A DNA stretch of 5,696 bases. Source: an uncultured Collinsella sp. GTDB taxonomy: Bacteria > Actinomycetota > Coriobacteriia > Coriobacteriales > Coriobacteriaceae. Each line of letters starts with the position of its first letter. The stretch's first letter is position 1. The notes below the pieces were generated by a model. It was not told the DNA's origin, searched no databases, and was given only the letters and a program-made list of their open reading frames with translations. Where the stretch lies: NCBI GenBank assembly GCA_902470265.1, contig CABRFW010000109.1, positions 1 through 5,696 of the forward strand, read 5' to 3'. Positions 4,739-5,696 of the stretch are shown piece by piece. Both the position numbers and the translations under genes were made by a program.

Positions 4739-5696
4739 ATGAAGCTTTCTAAGATTGCGGCCCTGTTTATGGTGCCGGTATTGGCCTTGTGCCTTGTGGC
4801 ATGTTCGGCGCCCGGTGGCAATGCGAGCGAATCTGCGAGCTCCGATCCTAAGATCGCAGAACTCACTGCGCAGAAGCCGGCCAATGCCGACGAGGCCGCC
4901 GAGCTGTATGCGAAGCTCATGCAGAAGGAGAACGAGATCTTTTCGAGTGATAACGCGCTGTGGGAAAAGGTATTCAATGCGGCAAATAAAGACTCGGCAA
5001 TGATTGAGGACGGCAGCAATTACGGCGATTTCCTGCTCAAGACCATCGACGGCGCCAAGGATGAGTTCACGGCGGATGAGCTCAAGACGCTCAAGGCCGG
5101 TGCGCAGCAGATCAAGGAGATCGAGGACAAGCTCGAGAGCCTGGAGAAGGAGTTCCCCGGCTGTGGAAGCACGCCGAGCTCAGGCGAGAGCGTCGACGCT
5201 TCGACCGCTGGCATGACGGCTGGTGCCAATGCTTCGAGCGAGGCGACGAAGTTCCCCAGCTTTACGGGCAAAGACCTGGATGGCAACGACGTGAGCAGCG
5301 ACGAGCTGTTCGCTAAGAACAAGGTTACCGTCATGAACTTCTGGTTCACCACTTGCAAGCCGTGCGTGGGTGAGTTGGGCGATCTTGAGAAACTGAATCA
5401 GGAGCTTGCCGAGAAGGGCGGCCAGGTCGTGGGCGTCAATTCCTTTACGCTCGATGGCAACAAGGGCGAGATTGCAGATGCCAAGGACGTGCTGAGCAAG
5501 AAGGGCGTGACATATAAGAACATCTGGTTCAAGTCGGATAGCGAGGCCGGTAAGTTTACGTCAAATTTGTTCTCGTTCCCGACAACGTATGTCATCGATC
5601 AGAATGGCAACATCGTAGGGGATCCAATCGTGGGAGCCATCAGCTCCGCCGAGCAGCGCGCAGCACTCGACAAGCTTATCGACCAGGCGATTGCGA
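4739..5696 (+). CDS. TlpA/ResA-like thioredoxin-fold lipoprotein, 3' end beyond the window
   Basis: This is an extracytoplasmic thiol-disulfide oxidoreductase anchored by lipid; 319 codons are visible and the stop is missing. The signal peptide ends in the lipobox L19-V20-A21-C22, so C22 should be the lipidated residue. Residues about 35-140 are charged and helical ('LYAKLMQKENEIFSSDN', 'IKEIEDKLESLEKEF'), perhaps a coiled coil, and are not recognised as a known domain. A Ser/Gly/Ala-rich linker follows (141-170) with a lone C142. The thioredoxin fold begins near 171: 'FPSFTGKDLDG', then active site 'NFWFTTCKPCVGEL' (C206/C209) and the cis-proline loop 'FPTTYVID' (P281). The residue before the first cysteine is Thr rather than the usual Ala-Trp pair of classic thioredoxin, as is common in TlpA/ResA proteins. 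The ATG at 4739-4741 is chosen because GGAGG (4727-4731) is 7 bases away; an in-frame ATG at 4733 is too close. It sits 29 bases after the polyferredoxin gene, so one operon is likely. Confidence 0.9.
   Translation, partial: MKLSKIAALFMVPVLALCLVACSAPGGNASESASSDPKIAELTAQKPANADEAAELYAKLMQKENEIFSSDNALWEKVFNAANKDSAMIEDGSNYGDFLLKTIDGAKDEFTADELKTLKAGAQQIKEIEDKLESLEKEFPGCGSTPSSGESVDASTAGMTAGANASSEATKFPSFTGKDLDGNDVSSDELFAKNKVTVMNFWFTTCKPCVGELGDLEKLNQELAEKGGQVVGVNSFTLDGNKGEIADAKDVLSKKGVTYKNIWFKSDSEAGKFTSNLFSFPTTYVIDQNGNIVGDPIVGAISSAEQRAALDKLIDQAIA

Noticed and set aside
1..5696. CRISPR arrays, tRNA or rRNA genes, insertion sequences
   Set aside because: No regularly spaced repeats, clover-leaf arms, rRNA-like stretches, transposase motifs or terminal inverted repeats were seen on either strand.

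Overview
The window looks like a moderately GC-rich actinobacterial genome. A Coriobacteriia member, such as a gut anaerobe of the Collinsella/Eggerthella type, is the best fit. This is an inference from three things: GGAGG-type ribosome binding sites with TTG starts, a LuxR-type regulator next to a Tat-signal protein, and an anaerobe-type small CXXC protein / polyferredoxin / thioredoxin-like lipoprotein cluster. No rRNA, tRNA, CRISPR array or mobile element is visible. Coding density is high: the largest gap is about 155 bases.

Left part, minus strand. Four genes read leftwards from about 3577. They are an OmpR-family response regulator (2903-3577), its partner sensor histidine kinase (1755-2906, 4-base ATGA overlap), a LuxR-type HTH regulator with a helical N-terminal region (683-1687), and the first 175 codons of an exported protein with a Tat-like signal peptide and a predicted beta-sandwich domain (1-527, running off the left edge). 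The regulator and kinase are certainly one transcription unit. The LuxR gene lies 67 bases further on with no clear terminator between, so it may be read through. The exported protein is separated by 155 bases that carry a nested inverted repeat.

Right part, plus strand. Three genes read rightwards from about 3668: a 48-residue membrane peptide ending in a CLEC motif (CD1871A-type CXXC family), a 300-residue membrane polyferredoxin of the NapH/YccM type, and a TlpA/ResA-like thioredoxin lipoprotein cut by the right edge. The first two overlap by 8 bases, and the third follows 29 bases later. All three use thiols or Fe-S clusters at or across the membrane. The likely joint role is moving reducing equivalents from the cytoplasm to an extracytoplasmic thioredoxin-like protein. 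No CcdA/DsbD-type transporter is seen within the window.

The two halves are divergent around a roughly 90-base control region (3578-3667). It has promoter-like boxes for both directions and three near-identical ATGGTC/ATAGTC hexamers. The simplest reading is that the two-component system controls the redox operon and perhaps itself. The kinase has a CxxC pair inside its first membrane helix, which makes a thiol or redox signal worth testing.
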